From contig CP073016.1 of the NCBI GenBank assembly GCA_025370075.1, positions 3,410,001 to 3,474,000 on the forward strand: a stretch of DNA of 64,000 nucleotides, in the 5' to 3' direction. The number at the start of each line of letters is the position of its first letter. The first letter of the stretch is position 1. Below the pieces are notes generated by a model. The model was not told where the DNA came from. It made no database searches and worked only from the letters and a program-made list of their open reading frames with translations. Positions 18,495 through 28,096 of this stretch are shown piece after piece. The translations under genes were made by a program, and so were the position numbers. This stretch comes from Chryseotalea sp. WA131a. GTDB lineage: Bacteria > Bacteroidota > Bacteroidia > Cytophagales > Cyclobacteriaceae.

Positions 18495-19796
18495 TCACTT
18501 CTTCCCATACATATAATCCACCGTCAACCCCACCAACGCCTTCACGCCTGTGACAAACGATTTTTCATCAATCATAAAATCGGCCGTGTGGTGCACGGGA
18601 CGCTTTTCCAAATTCATATCGGCAGGGTAAGCGCCAAGAAAAATAAATACTCCTGGTGCTTTTTGTTGGAAGAACGAAAAATCTTCGGCCATTGTCACGG
18701 CTTCAGTAATGATGATGTTTTGCTCACCCGCCACGCGCGCCAGCGTTGCTGCCATTTGCTGCGTGAGCGCAGGATTGTTGTACGTAACCGGATAGCCGCG
18801 TGTAATGGTGGCCTCGGCCGTTGCTCCGTTAGCTTCTGCAATTTTAGCAACAGTAAGTTTTATTTTCTCGTGCAGTTTTTTCTGCATCTTGTCGTCAAAG
18901 GTGCGAATGGTGCCGTCCATCAAAACCGTTTCAGGAATGATGTTGCCACGGTTGCCTCCGTGTATGCTTCCGATCGTCACCACTACACCCGCCTTTGTCA
19001 ATTCAGTTTGTCGGCTCACAACCCCTTGCAGCCCTGTCACAATTTGACTGGCTACATAGATTGGATCCACACCGTCCCAAGGGGTTGCACCGTGTGCGCC
19101 TTTGCCCGTCACTTTTATTTGTAAACCATCTACCGCGGCCATCAGCCCTTCAGCACGGTAGGCGATTTTTCCACTGGGCAACAGCGATTGAATGTGCAAG
19201 CCAAACACCGCATCTACTTTTGGGTTTTCCATCACGCCTTCTTGTATCATCAACTCGGCCCCACTGGTGCCATCGCTGGCAGGTGCGCCTTCTTCGGCTG
19301 GCTGGAAAATAAATTTTACAGAGCCTTTCAATTCCGCTTTGTTCTTGGATAGTATTTCTGCCACGCTCATGAGTATGGCCATGTGGCTATCGTGCCCGCA
19401 GGCATGCATCACACCTGTTTCTTGTCCGTTGAATTGAGCCCGCTCTTTCGAAATAAAGGGCAATGCATTTCGCTCGGTCACAGGCAGAGCATCCATGTCG
19501 GCACGCAAGGCCACTACGGGGCCGGGCTTACCGCCTTTCAACAAACCCACCACTCCGGTTTTTGCCACCGGGTATTTTACATCCATTCCCAACGATTTCA
19601 AAAACTCCGCTATCTTCTTTCCGGTTTTTACTTCTTGGTTTGAAAGCTCAGGGTATTGATGAAAATGTCTGCGCCATTCTATCAATTTGGGTTCTATATC
19701 TTTAGCTTCTTGGTCGAGTTTAGCTTGTAGTTTGGGATTGACTTGCGCAGAAGCTGCAATGGAGAGCAACACCAACAACATGACGAGTTTGTTCAT
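18495..19796 (-). CDS. M20 family metallopeptidase/amidohydrolase, secreted
   Basis: The 433-residue protein has a signal peptide (ending near AASAQ) and an M20D-type amidohydrolase domain. WRRHFHQYPELSNQE opens the domain, HACGHDSHMA and PAEEGAP supply metal ligands and the catalytic glutamate, and AHGATPWDGVDP marks the dimerisation domain. Relatives hydrolyse N-acyl amino acids, hippurate or IAA conjugates. Here the enzyme would act in the periplasm or outside. The length is normal and the gene intact. Confidence 0.9.
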   Translation of the reverse strand: MNKLVMLLVLLSIAASAQVNPKLQAKLDQEAKDIEPKLIEWRRHFHQYPELSNQEVKTGKKIAEFLKSLGMDVKYPVAKTGVVGLLKGGKPGPVVALRADMDALPVTERNALPFISKERAQFNGQETGVMHACGHDSHMAILMSVAEILSKNKAELKGSVKFIFQPAEEGAPASDGTSGAELMIQEGVMENPKVDAVFGLHIQSLLPSGKIAYRAEGLMAAVDGLQIKVTGKGAHGATPWDGVDPIYVASQIVTGLQGVVSRQTELTKAGVVVTIGSIHGGNRGNIIPETVLMDGTIRTFDDKMQKKLHEKIKLTVAKIAEANGATAEATITRGYPVTYNNPALTQQMAATLARVAGEQNIIITEAVTMAEDFSFFQQKAPGVFIFLGAYPADMNLEKRPVHHTADFMIDEKSFVTGVKALVGLTVDYMYGKK

Positions 19797-19832
19797 AGAT
19801 TTGAGTTTTGGAAAGGTAAGGTAGCTAAAAGA

Positions 19833-20153
19833 ATGGAGTGGATAAAGGTATTTTCAAGCAATGGCGAAATGTGCGAGCGATTGAAAGAAGGAGCGCCACA
19901 ACACCTGATGGTGAATGGCCAATCCATTTGCATGGTACTTTGGAAAGGTGAATTGCGAGCAGTTGAAAACAAATGCCCACACAATGGCGAATCGCTGAGC
20001 AAGGGAAAAATCAATTATTTAGGCGAAGTGATTTGCCCGTTGCACGGCTATCGATTTAATCTGAAAAACGGGAGAGAAGCAGGTGAGCGCTGCCGCGATG
20101 CGGAGACCTTTCCCGTGAACGAAAATGATGAAGGAGTTTTTGTAGGTTTGTAG
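19833..20153 (+). CDS. Rieske [2Fe-2S] ferredoxin-like protein
   Basis: The 106-residue protein has the Rieske cluster motifs Cys48-x-His50 (CPHNG) and Cys68-x-x-His71 (CPLHGYRF). Such small soluble forms serve as electron carriers or as NirD-like subunits of oxygenases and reductases. No partner oxygenase lies nearby, so the redox partner is unknown. I start at ATG 19833 because the preceding codons are antisense to the divergent peptidase's signal peptide. Confidence 0.9.
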   Translation: MEWIKVFSSNGEMCERLKEGAPQHLMVNGQSICMVLWKGELRAVENKCPHNGESLSKGKINYLGEVICPLHGYRFNLKNGREAGERCRDAETFPVNENDEGVFVGL

Positions 20154-20196
20154 AAGATTGAATCAGCAAAAAACTCTCACGAAATAATTGTATTTC

Positions 20197-21768
20197 ATGA
20201 AAACTAGTTTTCTACTTGTACTACTTATTCTTTTTAAACTCACTATCGCGTTGGGGCAAGATATCAACCTGAAGGTAAAATGGGGCGAGGAATTTAAAAC
20301 ACCACGCTCAACGTTAGATGACGTGGTGGGCTATGATGCAACTGGGTTTTATGCCGTGCATGATCGGTTTCGCGCCTTTGGCAAAGTGGATCGCTCACTG
20401 CAGCATTTTGATGTGAACATGAATCCGGGCACGATTGTAGACCTGGAGATTGAATCTGGCAAAAGACAAGGCAAAATCAATAACATCTTGCATCACAAAG
20501 GCAAACTGCTGTTCTTCTACACATTTGAAGATACAAAAACAAAGAAGAATACTTTATACCTTGATGAAATTGACAAGTCAACGCTGTTGCCAAAAAAACA
20601 AGAAAAGGTAATTGGGCAGATCGACTTCACAGGAAAAGGAAAAAGAAACCGTGGTAGTTTTCAATACCGTGTATCGCGGGACAGTTCAAAGATTTTGGTT
20701 TTGTATGCCTTGCCATATGACGAAAATTCACCTGAAAAATTTGGGTTCACCGTTTTAGATCAACAACTGAATTTAATGTGGTCCAAAGACATTACCATGC
20801 CCTACCGCGATGAGTTGTATGATTTTGAATCGTTTCGGGTAGACAATCAAGGCAATGCCTACGTGCTGGGCTTGGTGTACAAAGAAAAACGAAAGGACAA
20901 ACGCAAAGGGCAGCCCAATTACAGCTATGAAATTTTGGCTTGCCGCGACAAGGGCAACGTAATCAAGCAGTACCCTGTATCGCTGGACGACCGCTTTCTT
21001 ACTGATATGCAAATTGAAATATTGGATACCCAAAATATCATTTGCGCTGGCTTCTATTCGGAAAAAGGCAAAATGAGCATTCGTGGTTCGTATTTTTTAC
21101 GGGTAGATGCTTCCTCAGCCGAAATTGTTCATAAGAGTTTTAAAGAATTCGATATTGACTTCATCACTCAAAACATGGGCAACCGTGAGGCGCGCAAGGC
21201 AAAGCGGCAAGAAGAACCTGAGCTATTTCAATTTGATCTTGATAAACTTTTGATCGGCAAAGACGGGAGCGCCATTTTGGTAGGCGAACAATACTTTGTA
21301 GAAACCGTCACTACCACCATGCGCATGGCCGGTGGCGGAATGACTACTCAAACCAACTACCACTATTACTACAACGACATCATTTTAGTTAAGTTCAGCC
21401 CTTCGGGCGATATTCTCTGGACACAGAAAATACCGAAAACACAACACACCGCCAACGATGGTGGATTCTATTCGTCATATTGCTTAGTGCTGGCCAAGGG
21501 GCGAATTGGTTTTGTCTTCAACGACAACCCTAAAAACTTAGAAGCAGAAAAAAATGAAAAGGCAAGCAACTATCGCCCGAGGAAGTCGGTGGTGGTTTTT
21601 GTTTCGGTAGATCAAAGTGGAGGCATGAACAAGCAACCGATTTTCAATGCGATGGATACCGAAGTAATCGTTCGCCCCAAAGCATGCAAGCAAATTTCCA
21701 ATACGGAGGTTATTCTCTTTGGTCAGAAAAAGAAGACCCAACAGTTTGCCAGTCTAGCTATCTTGTAA
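20197..21768 (+). CDS. Exported protein of unknown function
   Basis: The 523-residue product has a clear signal peptide (KTSFLLVLLILFKLTIALGQ). It then shows repeating strand-rich segments such as YDFESFRVDNQGNAYVLGL and ILVKFSPSGDILWTQKIP, which suggest a beta-propeller fold. No enzymatic motif was recognised. The next gene on the same strand begins 53 bases downstream and is also secreted and unknown, so the pair may be an operon. The start is the ATG at 20197 rather than the TTG three codons earlier. Confidence 0.6.
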   Translation: MKTSFLLVLLILFKLTIALGQDINLKVKWGEEFKTPRSTLDDVVGYDATGFYAVHDRFRAFGKVDRSLQHFDVNMNPGTIVDLEIESGKRQGKINNILHHKGKLLFFYTFEDTKTKKNTLYLDEIDKSTLLPKKQEKVIGQIDFTGKGKRNRGSFQYRVSRDSSKILVLYALPYDENSPEKFGFTVLDQQLNLMWSKDITMPYRDELYDFESFRVDNQGNAYVLGLVYKEKRKDKRKGQPNYSYEILACRDKGNVIKQYPVSLDDRFLTDMQIEILDTQNIICAGFYSEKGKMSIRGSYFLRVDASSAEIVHKSFKEFDIDFITQNMGNREARKAKRQEEPELFQFDLDKLLIGKDGSAILVGEQYFVETVTTTMRMAGGGMTTQTNYHYYYNDIILVKFSPSGDILWTQKIPKTQHTANDGGFYSSYCLVLAKGRIGFVFNDNPKNLEAEKNEKASNYRPRKSVVVFVSVDQSGGMNKQPIFNAMDTEVIVRPKACKQISNTEVILFGQKKKTQQFASLAIL

Positions 21769-21821
21769 TGTGGCCGATCTTTTTATACCAAATGAGTGTA
21801 TTTTCTCGTTGTAGCAGTGCC

Positions 21822-22808
21822 ATGAAGTTAGCGATACAATTTATTGCATTGTTTCCTTTTTGTCTATCTGCCCAATCCGCAGAAGAACAACAGGTCACGC
21901 AACGAATCACCTGGACGAACACCATTCCCTCCGATTTGCTTTCGGTGCGCTCGGTGGTATTGTTTCAAAACTCATTTACCAAAGCTGAACTAGACCAAAC
22001 ACAAAAATACTTTCAGCAAACAGGCATTGATGCAGTGTGCTATTTGAACATTGCCTACGTATTGGCAGGGGCCGATACTCAAAAAGCTTTTGCCAATTAT
22101 TTTTCGGTACGCAACATCAAGTACTTAATTTTTGTGCAGAAAACCGAAAAAGAATTTACGTATGCGTTTGCCACCTATGCGGGCAACAAAAACTTGATTG
22201 ACAAAACCAGCACAGGATGGAAGCAGAGCAACTCTTCTCTTGAAGAATTATTGCGAACGGTTTATCGATTGAGCGTTAGCAATTTGAAAAAGCAGAATTT
22301 TCTCATCAACGATTTGCCGGAAATGGATATTCCGATGGCCTACTTTACGGGGCGGATCAATCAAAACTTCTCAGTAGAGGCTAAATCCTTTAAAACAGCC
22401 GTGCCCAAAATGGCAAGCGAAAAAGACAATGCCGAACTGGAGGCATTTCTTAAACAATATTATCCCTTTAAATTTGAACTGGTTGATCCACAAACAGAAG
22501 AAGCCGACTTAGGTGCAAAAGGTTTTCGAACCATCTTGCGCATGGTGCACACGCGGGGTAAAATTGCGCGCGAGATTTTAGGATACGACCCCACACAAAC
22601 AGGCCGATCGCTTGCTACCACCTACTTTGTTGATGGTGTTCCGCAGATAAAAACAATTTTAAGCGAAGAACCGATTTACAAATTCTACATGAAAAGCATT
22701 GAGTACGGAAATATTTTTCTTGGCAACAAGTGGGATGCCGACCTCACTTGGCAAGATGCCCTTCGCAACTACATCTTGGCTTACCGTGCGGATGCAAAAA
22801 TAAACTGA
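21822..22808 (+). CDS. Exported protein of unknown function
   Basis: The 328-residue protein has a short signal peptide ending near FPFCLSAQS. The mature part is a mix of helix and strand with no motif I can name. It follows another unknown secreted protein (20197-21768) and ends against a convergent small membrane-protein gene. ATG 21822 is preferred because the signal peptide follows directly; upstream in-frame starts add a Cys- and Trp-rich stretch that does not look like protein. Confidence 0.55.
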   Translation: MKLAIQFIALFPFCLSAQSAEEQQVTQRITWTNTIPSDLLSVRSVVLFQNSFTKAELDQTQKYFQQTGIDAVCYLNIAYVLAGADTQKAFANYFSVRNIKYLIFVQKTEKEFTYAFATYAGNKNLIDKTSTGWKQSNSSLEELLRTVYRLSVSNLKKQNFLINDLPEMDIPMAYFTGRINQNFSVEAKSFKTAVPKMASEKDNAELEAFLKQYYPFKFELVDPQTEEADLGAKGFRTILRMVHTRGKIAREILGYDPTQTGRSLATTYFVDGVPQIKTILSEEPIYKFYMKSIEYGNIFLGNKWDADLTWQDALRNYILAYRADAKIN

Positions 22809-23102
22809 TTATTTGTTTGATCTGCGCACTAATAATGCGGCAATGATTAACAAAACAATCCATGTAATCGGGCTCCAATCAAATCCAAAATCCCAATCGT
22901 GCCAACCAAAGACTAGACGAAAGGGAAGGGTGATGGCTGCGATGAGTACGCCAAAGATTGCACCAATAATGCCGATTATCGCACCAAACAAACCAGCTAT
23001 TACCCCAAACAAAGCTGCGCCAACACCAAACCAAATCGGAAAGGTGAAAATCAAAAGGATGATAACTAAAATGCTGGAGGAGGAATTGGAGCGGGTAGCC
23101 AT
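22809..23102 (-). CDS. Small glycine-rich membrane protein
   Basis: The 97-residue protein has a hydrophobic core of repeating GxxxG-like segments (GVIAGLFGAIIGIIGAIFGV) flanked by a cytosolic Ser-rich start and a final helix ending RRSNK. It resembles small envelope-stress membrane proteins but carries no PspC signature I can confirm. It stands alone, convergent with the upstream unknown gene. Confidence 0.55.
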   Translation of the reverse strand: MATRSNSSSSILVIILLIFTFPIWFGVGAALFGVIAGLFGAIIGIIGAIFGVLIAAITLPFRLVFGWHDWDFGFDWSPITWIVLLIIAALLVRRSNK

Positions 23103-23303
23103 ACTGTTTCTCAATTATACTTCATGCCACTACAATAATTGTTCATCTTTTTATGGACGTTAAAATACTTTGATTTCGCTCATTTTATAAGGAAGCACTC
23201 TCCAATCTTGTCGAAAATTGAACATAAATACGTACGTAAATGAACAGTTTTGGTAATTAATTGGCGATCAGAAAACGGACTGGCCAGTAAGCACATTTAG
23301 CAG

Positions 23304-23732
23304 TTACAGCGCCAATTCCATCTTGGCTAATGTAGCAATGGCTGCGTGCGAGTTTTCATAAGCCACCCAAACGGATTCGCACCACTTTTTAATCATTAGA
23401 TCGCGGGGTACTCCTTCTTCGGCTTTTAGCACATCTGTGATGGTGATAGTCCTTCGATATTTGGGCAAACCCACCGAAGGCCACACTTTTTTGTTCTGCG
23501 ATAACTTGACGTGTGAATTCTGCAATTGCTTGCCCGTGTATCCTTTTTCTAAAAACAAGTAAAGGCCAATCAGACCAAAGGTTAGTTTGATAGGCTTGGT
23601 GTTCTCATCAGCCGTTTGTGCTGCAAATGCATCTACGGCATGTTGATGAATAAAATAAACCGTGTCGGGATGGGCAAGGGTGTAGAACGAAAGTTCGTGG
23701 AATTGGTGTTGAGGGGATGGGAGTGTTGGCAT
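23304..23732 (-). CDS. DUF5946 family protein
   Basis: The 142-residue protein has the pattern HPDTVYFIHQHAVDAFAAQ, followed by FGLIGLYLFLEKGYTG, which I associate with DUF5946. The histidines in the first motif could bind metal. Function is unknown and no partner is evident. It marks the last ordinary gene before the first TIGR04255 cassette, which starts 21 bases further on the same strand. Confidence 0.6.
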   Translation of the reverse strand: MPTLPSPQHQFHELSFYTLAHPDTVYFIHQHAVDAFAAQTADENTKPIKLTFGLIGLYLFLEKGYTGKQLQNSHVKLSQNKKVWPSVGLPKYRRTITITDVLKAEEGVPRDLMIKKWCESVWVAYENSHAAIATLAKMELAL

Positions 23733-23753
23733 CTGTGGAGCACAACTGATTTA

Positions 23754-24302
23754 CTATATTACTCCTTCAATATCATTAGGCAATCCTACTCTCATAAAAA
23801 ATCTTGCAAATGCTTGAGACAAATGTTCGCGATAGGGCGGCAGTAATCTTGGCCTATTTGGGATTGAGCTAACAAAGCTCTTCAAAAAGTCATAGTTTAC
23901 ACCATAGACATTTTTAAAGTCTACAACGGAATAATCACTAAGCCCACAGTCTAAATCTTTATTCAAAAGATGATATGCGGGAAGATTTCCTTGTCTCAGA
24001 GCTTCAATTTTCTTTCTTCTTCCATTGCCAGTGCTTTCACTGATTGGAAGTGCACTAAAAAAGTACTCTAGCGAGTAGTAGGGGCAGACCAAAACAATCT
24101 CGACTTTATCATGCTCTAAGTCACAAGATTGTGATACAACAATTGCGTTTAATTTTTTTAAAGATATGTCCACCTCATTCCCCTCTTCAATCAGTTCAGT
24201 ATTTAAGTTGGATGGAGGAACAAAAATTGGGCAATTAGGTATGAAGTCACCTTGCCTTATTTGATTCGAGTTTTTTAGAATCTCATACCACGGATAAGGC
24301 AT
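23754..24302 (-). CDS. Third gene of TIGR04255 cassette 1 (SQSCDLE-motif protein)
   Basis: The 182-residue protein is uncharacterised. Its landmarks are QGDFIPNCPIF at residues 17-27 and VVSQSCDLEHDK near residue 55, then a helical C-terminal half. The same plan (QGD followed by a [S/N]xSCD[L/I] motif) is seen in the broken gene at 28097-29961, so this is a conserved component of the cassette. The ATG overlaps the stop of the middle gene by one base. DNA is AT-rich relative to the core. Cysteine and acidic residues could form a metal or catalytic site, which is speculation. Confidence 0.6.
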   Translation of the reverse strand: MPYPWYEILKNSNQIRQGDFIPNCPIFVPPSNLNTELIEEGNEVDISLKKLNAIVVSQSCDLEHDKVEIVLVCPYYSLEYFFSALPISESTGNGRRKKIEALRQGNLPAYHLLNKDLDCGLSDYSVVDFKNVYGVNYDFLKSFVSSIPNRPRLLPPYREHLSQAFARFFMRVGLPNDIEGVI

Positions 24303-24649
24303 CAGTCAATAAAAATCTTAGGTAGTGATACGTCTACTTTACGAATCTTTGCTCTAATTATTACCTCACTAATGTATTTTGGTTTTATTGTGGTATTAAA
24401 CTGATCAAATGTTTCTTGAGACCAAGAGATAAGATCAATTAATTCAAGTGTAGTCGAAACCGTTTTATGAGTGTGCCTCAAACCAGAACTTATTTTAATA
24501 TTGCTTGCAGGAAAATTAGTATCCTCCGTTGGCAAAGCTGTTGCTGAAATTATTAATCCTGTTGAGAAAGCAAGATTGTTTAAAGTGTTAAGGCCTCCGC
24601 TTTTCAACCTAGTATAATTAGGGTAAGTCTTCTCTATTGTTAGCGCCAT
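24302..24649 (-). CDS. Middle gene of TIGR04255 cassette 1, unknown small protein
   Basis: The 115-residue protein has no recognisable domain and no signal peptide or membrane helix. It is predicted to be mixed alpha/beta. It sits 6 bases after the TIGR04255 gene and overlaps the next gene by one base, so all three are one operon. The protein in the equivalent position of cassette 2 has nearly the same length (118 residues) but no evident sequence similarity. Confidence 0.6.
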   Translation of the reverse strand: MALTIEKTYPNYTRLKSGGLNTLNNLAFSTGLIISATALPTEDTNFPASNIKISSGLRHTHKTVSTTLELIDLISWSQETFDQFNTTIKPKYISEVIIRAKIRKVDVSLPKIFID

Positions 24650-24655
24650 AACTTA

Positions 24656-25384
24656 TTAACTTTTAAGTGAAAATTCTTTGTAAAGCTTTCCTTTGGTCAT
24701 TTGCTTAAAAAGTTGGCTACAAAGTTCATGTGCCTTTTCAAGCCAATTCTTAACATCCATAGTTCTAACGTTAACTTCATGACTAGTTATATTAGTTTGA
24801 ATGGCAATCCCTTCTTCATTTTTTAAATTTTTTCCTCGATTAAAGCTGACATTTAACGTTCCAAGTTCATTTTCAAAAATGAAATTTATAGCAAGCCCCT
24901 TTGTTACTGGCTTTTGGCTATAGAATTCCTGACTAACTACTACATTAAGGTTTTCTTTTAAAAAGCTAATGATATCCTCTCTTTCAAAGTCAAAATTAAC
25001 TAGATCTATGTATTGTAAAACTAATCTTATACTGTGAGATTCTTTAAATGTATATACTTTTTGAAGCTTTCCAATAGCGTCCAAAATCTTCTCTTCGTAG
25101 TCTTCCCAAAAATATTTAGAGTCAATTGTATTTATAGTAAGTAATCCAGGCCCTATTTGTACTAGAGGATAATCATTAGCCGCTTTGCGAAATCTGTGTG
25201 TCGGGGCATTTAACAGAAACTCTATGGGAAAAGTTTGAAGTGTCTCACGAAATGGGTACTCATCCTTTATAAGTGGGTATAAATCGCCATGTAAATATTG
25301 TATTTCCTGAGTCTCTTGTGGCGTAATGGTCCACCTTAGTTCGAAAATTACCTCTATTAATGGCGCTTGTGGTAGTTTGCTCAT
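24656..25384 (-). CDS. TIGR04255 family protein (cassette 1)
   Basis: The 242-residue protein opens with PQAPLIEVIFELRW, the signature start of the sporadically distributed TIGR04255 family. It continues with PLVQIGPGLLTINT and SIRLVLQYIDLVNFD, matching the family's alternating strand pattern. The molecular function of the family is unknown. Here it leads a tight three-gene operon. Its patchy distribution and accessory setting suggest a defence or selfish module, but no effector domain is visible. Confidence 0.75.
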   Translation of the reverse strand: MSKLPQAPLIEVIFELRWTITPQETQEIQYLHGDLYPLIKDEYPFRETLQTFPIEFLLNAPTHRFRKAANDYPLVQIGPGLLTINTIDSKYFWEDYEEKILDAIGKLQKVYTFKESHSIRLVLQYIDLVNFDFEREDIISFLKENLNVVVSQEFYSQKPVTKGLAINFIFENELGTLNVSFNRGKNLKNEEGIAIQTNITSHEVNVRTMDVKNWLEKAHELCSQLFKQMTKGKLYKEFSLKS

Positions 25385-25821
25385 CTTGTATGAATACGAA
25401 ATATATGAAAATGTGGCTGAAAAATGGTTAATGCCCTTGTTTTCTGTTCTTTTTTGAAGCTCCTCTCAAAGCACCGGCAAAATAATCAAAGTAAAATAAT
25501 TTGTTGCGTGAGCGATGAAGGCTTTTGTTTGAGCCCAGCCTTTGCTGCGCTTAGGTTGGCGGGCCGAAAAAGTCTGGCGAGTGCCGACAGCGCGACCCCG
25601 CTAGCTTTGTGCGTTGGCTTGCGCGCATCGGGGACACGCCTTGCTTCGCTAAGGCACCGCAGGGCAAGCCAAAAAAATCTTAATGCTTGCTCTAATTCAT
25701 TTCAAACTGTGCATTGTCGTGCCCTTTCCATCAAATGACGGGCAAATGACGGGTGAAAATGGCAACGGCTGATTCGACCGTGCCCGTTAAACGCGTAACA
25801 TTGTGCTTCTAAAAAAAAGTT
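25385..25821. repeat. GC-rich intergenic repeat region upstream of cassette 1
   Basis: This 437-base gap lies between divergent genes. Its centre (about 25500-25680) is much richer in GC than the surroundings and contains AGCGCGACCCCGC and GGGGACACGCC, which recur in similar form near 31220-31255 upstream of cassette 2. An open frame through it has no protein-like character, so I do not call a gene. The right part holds a tandem 11-base repeat (25732-25753) and an ACGGGC/GCCCGT inverted pair. Confidence 0.5.
25732..25753. repeat. Tandem direct repeat of CAAATGACGGG (two copies)
   Basis: Two perfect adjacent copies of an 11-base unit lie 69 bases before the XRE regulator gene. They could be an operator for that regulator or part of the adjoining GC-rich repeat. 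Confidence 0.5.
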
Positions 25822-26643
25822 ATGCAACAACCGGAACTGGGCAGACGACTGACCGCCTTACGCAAAGAAAAAAACCTGACGCAGGAAGAGTTGGTGGAAA
25901 AAAGCCACGTGAGTGTGCGCACTATTCAACGCATTGAGGCGGGTGAAGTATTGCCCCGCACCATTACGGTAAAAATTTTATTGGAAGCACTTGGAGAAAG
26001 TTATGATTCATTTTTAACCAAACAAAACCAAATGATGGAAACACAAAAAAGTACTTTACCCACCACCTACCGAAACACACTCTTGATAGCCGTGCTGGCG
26101 GGGGCAGTTTATCTGATTTCTGAAATTATTCTCGGCACGATGGATATTGCCTGGTTCACAGACGGCCGCGACTGGGGATTTCGGATGAATGCGATCTACT
26201 CCGGCCTTACGATTGTGATGATCGTTTCCTTCGCATTTTTCGCCCGAGGATTTATTGCCTTGAGCACCGTGTTCGAAAACTCACTACTAAAAGTAGCTGC
26301 TTACTTGTTTATTATTGTCACGGCAAGCAAGGGAATTTTAGATATCAGTTCGCTTTCAGTTGAAGACCTTGAGAGCATCTGGATTTTTTACACGGCCATC
26401 GCAGTAATAATGGGTGCTGTGAGCATTGTATTCGGAATATCCCTCGTTCGACTGCAAGATGGCATGGGCGAACTCGCGCGCAGCGCAGGCATTCTGGAAA
26501 TTGTAATAGGTTGTTTGCTCGTGACGGTGGTGCTCTTTTTCATTACCTACGTGATCTTGATACCTACCGTGGTAATCGAGATTATCGTGCTCTACCGTGG
26601 GTATGAATATCTTTCTAAATCGCCAGAGGCGACAGTTGCATAA
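25822..26643 (+). CDS. XRE-family regulator fused to a multi-pass membrane domain
   Basis: The 273-residue protein starts with a helix-turn-helix domain (LGRRLTALRKEKNLTQEELVEKS, residues 6-28, with the recognition helix SVRTIQRIEAGE). About five hydrophobic helices follow from residue 87 on. A cytoplasmic DNA-binding head tethered to the membrane suggests sensing of a membrane signal. The serine hydrolase gene lies 135 bases downstream on the same strand and may be a target. Family assignment is clear; ligand and targets are unknown. Confidence 0.82.
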   Translation: MQQPELGRRLTALRKEKNLTQEELVEKSHVSVRTIQRIEAGEVLPRTITVKILLEALGESYDSFLTKQNQMMETQKSTLPTTYRNTLLIAVLAGAVYLISEIILGTMDIAWFTDGRDWGFRMNAIYSGLTIVMIVSFAFFARGFIALSTVFENSLLKVAAYLFIIVTASKGILDISSLSVEDLESIWIFYTAIAVIMGAVSIVFGISLVRLQDGMGELARSAGILEIVIGCLLVTVVLFFITYVILIPTVVIEIIVLYRGYEYLSKSPEATVA

Positions 26644-26778
26644 TTTAGTTTCTCAATCATGATGAAATGCCCACGAGCAATGCTCACCCAGTAGGATGAT
26701 AATTTAGCTTGGGCATTCCATACCTGAGTGCCGAAATGCCACTGAGGCATGTGACCATTCAAAACAAAATATTAACAC

Positions 26779-28059
26779 ATGAAAAGAATACTGCTTTTAA
26801 TTTTAAGCACCCTCCTGCTTATGCTTCTATGGGCTGGGATTACACTTTTGGGTACCATCAACGGTTGGTTTCATCAACCTATTGCTAAATCAAATACGCC
26901 TGCATCTTTTCTTGAGGCTGTTGATGTAGAAGTGAACAAACAATTCGTAGGAAACTTTGCCATGGCAGTAATGAAAGATGGCATCGTTGAATATGAAAAA
27001 TTTTATTCGGCAGGAAAGGCTGTGGATAGAAATACTTTTTTTCAGGTTGCATCATTGAGCAAGTGGATTTCTGCTGTTGGAATCATGAAGCTGGTTGAAG
27101 ATGGAAAGCTCGATTTAGATGTACCGGTAAGCAAGTACTTAACGAGATGGCAATTACCGCCCAGTCCGTTCAATAACGAAGAAGTCACCGTGCGGAGATT
27201 GTTAAGTCATACGGCAGGACTTACCGACAGGCTTGGTTACTCAGGTTTTAAAAAAGGCACACCGATACAATCTTTAGAAGAATCCTTAACCAAAGCAGCC
27301 GATGCTGATGAAGGCATCAGTGGAGAAGTACGTGTCGGTATAAAGCCAGGCGAGTTTAAATATTCCGGTGGTGGCTATACACTTCTGCAACTACTGGTAG
27401 AAGAAGTGAGTGGACAATCCTTTGCCTCTTACATGAAAGAAAAAATATTTGTTCCTTTTAACATGACGCACTCTTCGTATTTGTGGAAAGATTCATCTGA
27501 TGTTGAGCTGGCTGAATTTTACAACAGCGATGCAAGCAAAGCTGATCATTATCGCTACACATCACTTGTCGCTACTTCGCTGTACACTTCTCTCGCAGAC
27601 TTAGAGTTATTCTGTCAGGCATTTTTGAAAGGGAAAAATAACGAACCCATTGGCAGAAGTGTGCTTTCACCAGAATCGCTTGCCGCCATGCGGAAACCGC
27701 ACGGTCAATCGATGGGCGTTGACATTTGGGGATTGGGAACAGTACTATTCGCAACAACAGAAGGAAATGATTTCATCATCGGTCACGATGGAAAGAGCAC
27801 ACCACCCATCAATACAGCCGTTCGGTTGAACCCGGAGACTGGTGACGGGATTATTGTTCTTGAAACCGGAAGCCCCGCACTCGCCACAAAATTGGCCAGT
27901 GAGTGGGTCTTCTGGAGAACTGGAAAAGTAGATACGTTTCTTTTTCCGATGTTGATTGATGTAATGATTTGGATTATTGGGATAGGGTGGGTTGTGATTA
28001 TTGCTATTACAATTGTATTGAGTGCACGCTACCAGCCTCAATCAATCTTATCGATTTGA
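26779..28059 (+). CDS. Serine hydrolase, beta-lactamase/penicillin-binding-protein-like
   Basis: The 426-residue protein has an N-terminal membrane anchor or signal, then a class C beta-lactamase-fold domain. The nucleophile motif SxxK is Ser92-Leu-Ser-Lys95. YSGGGY near residue 195 stands in for the YxN motif. GHDGKS in the C-terminal part probably fills the KTG box. A final hydrophobic helix (residues ~395-415) anchors it to the membrane. Relatives include esterases and D-aminopeptidases as well as beta-lactamases, so resistance is not implied. Confidence 0.82.
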   Translation: MKRILLLILSTLLLMLLWAGITLLGTINGWFHQPIAKSNTPASFLEAVDVEVNKQFVGNFAMAVMKDGIVEYEKFYSAGKAVDRNTFFQVASLSKWISAVGIMKLVEDGKLDLDVPVSKYLTRWQLPPSPFNNEEVTVRRLLSHTAGLTDRLGYSGFKKGTPIQSLEESLTKAADADEGISGEVRVGIKPGEFKYSGGGYTLLQLLVEEVSGQSFASYMKEKIFVPFNMTHSSYLWKDSSDVELAEFYNSDASKADHYRYTSLVATSLYTSLADLELFCQAFLKGKNNEPIGRSVLSPESLAAMRKPHGQSMGVDIWGLGTVLFATTEGNDFIIGHDGKSTPPINTAVRLNPETGDGIIVLETGSPALATKLASEWVFWRTGKVDTFLFPMLIDVMIWIIGIGWVVIIAITIVLSARYQPQSILSI

Positions 28060-28096
28060 CATGACTTGGTATAGCCCATTAGGTTTTGGAATGGTT

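Noticed and set aside
25424..25738. 104-residue open frame on the plus strand
   Set aside because: It runs through the GC-rich repeat, has no recognisable domain, and its Ala/Ser/Arg-rich composition reflects GC content rather than protein selection.
26779..28059. Antibiotic-resistance beta-lactamase
   Set aside because: The YxN and KTG motifs are altered and the protein is membrane-anchored; general serine hydrolase is the safer call.
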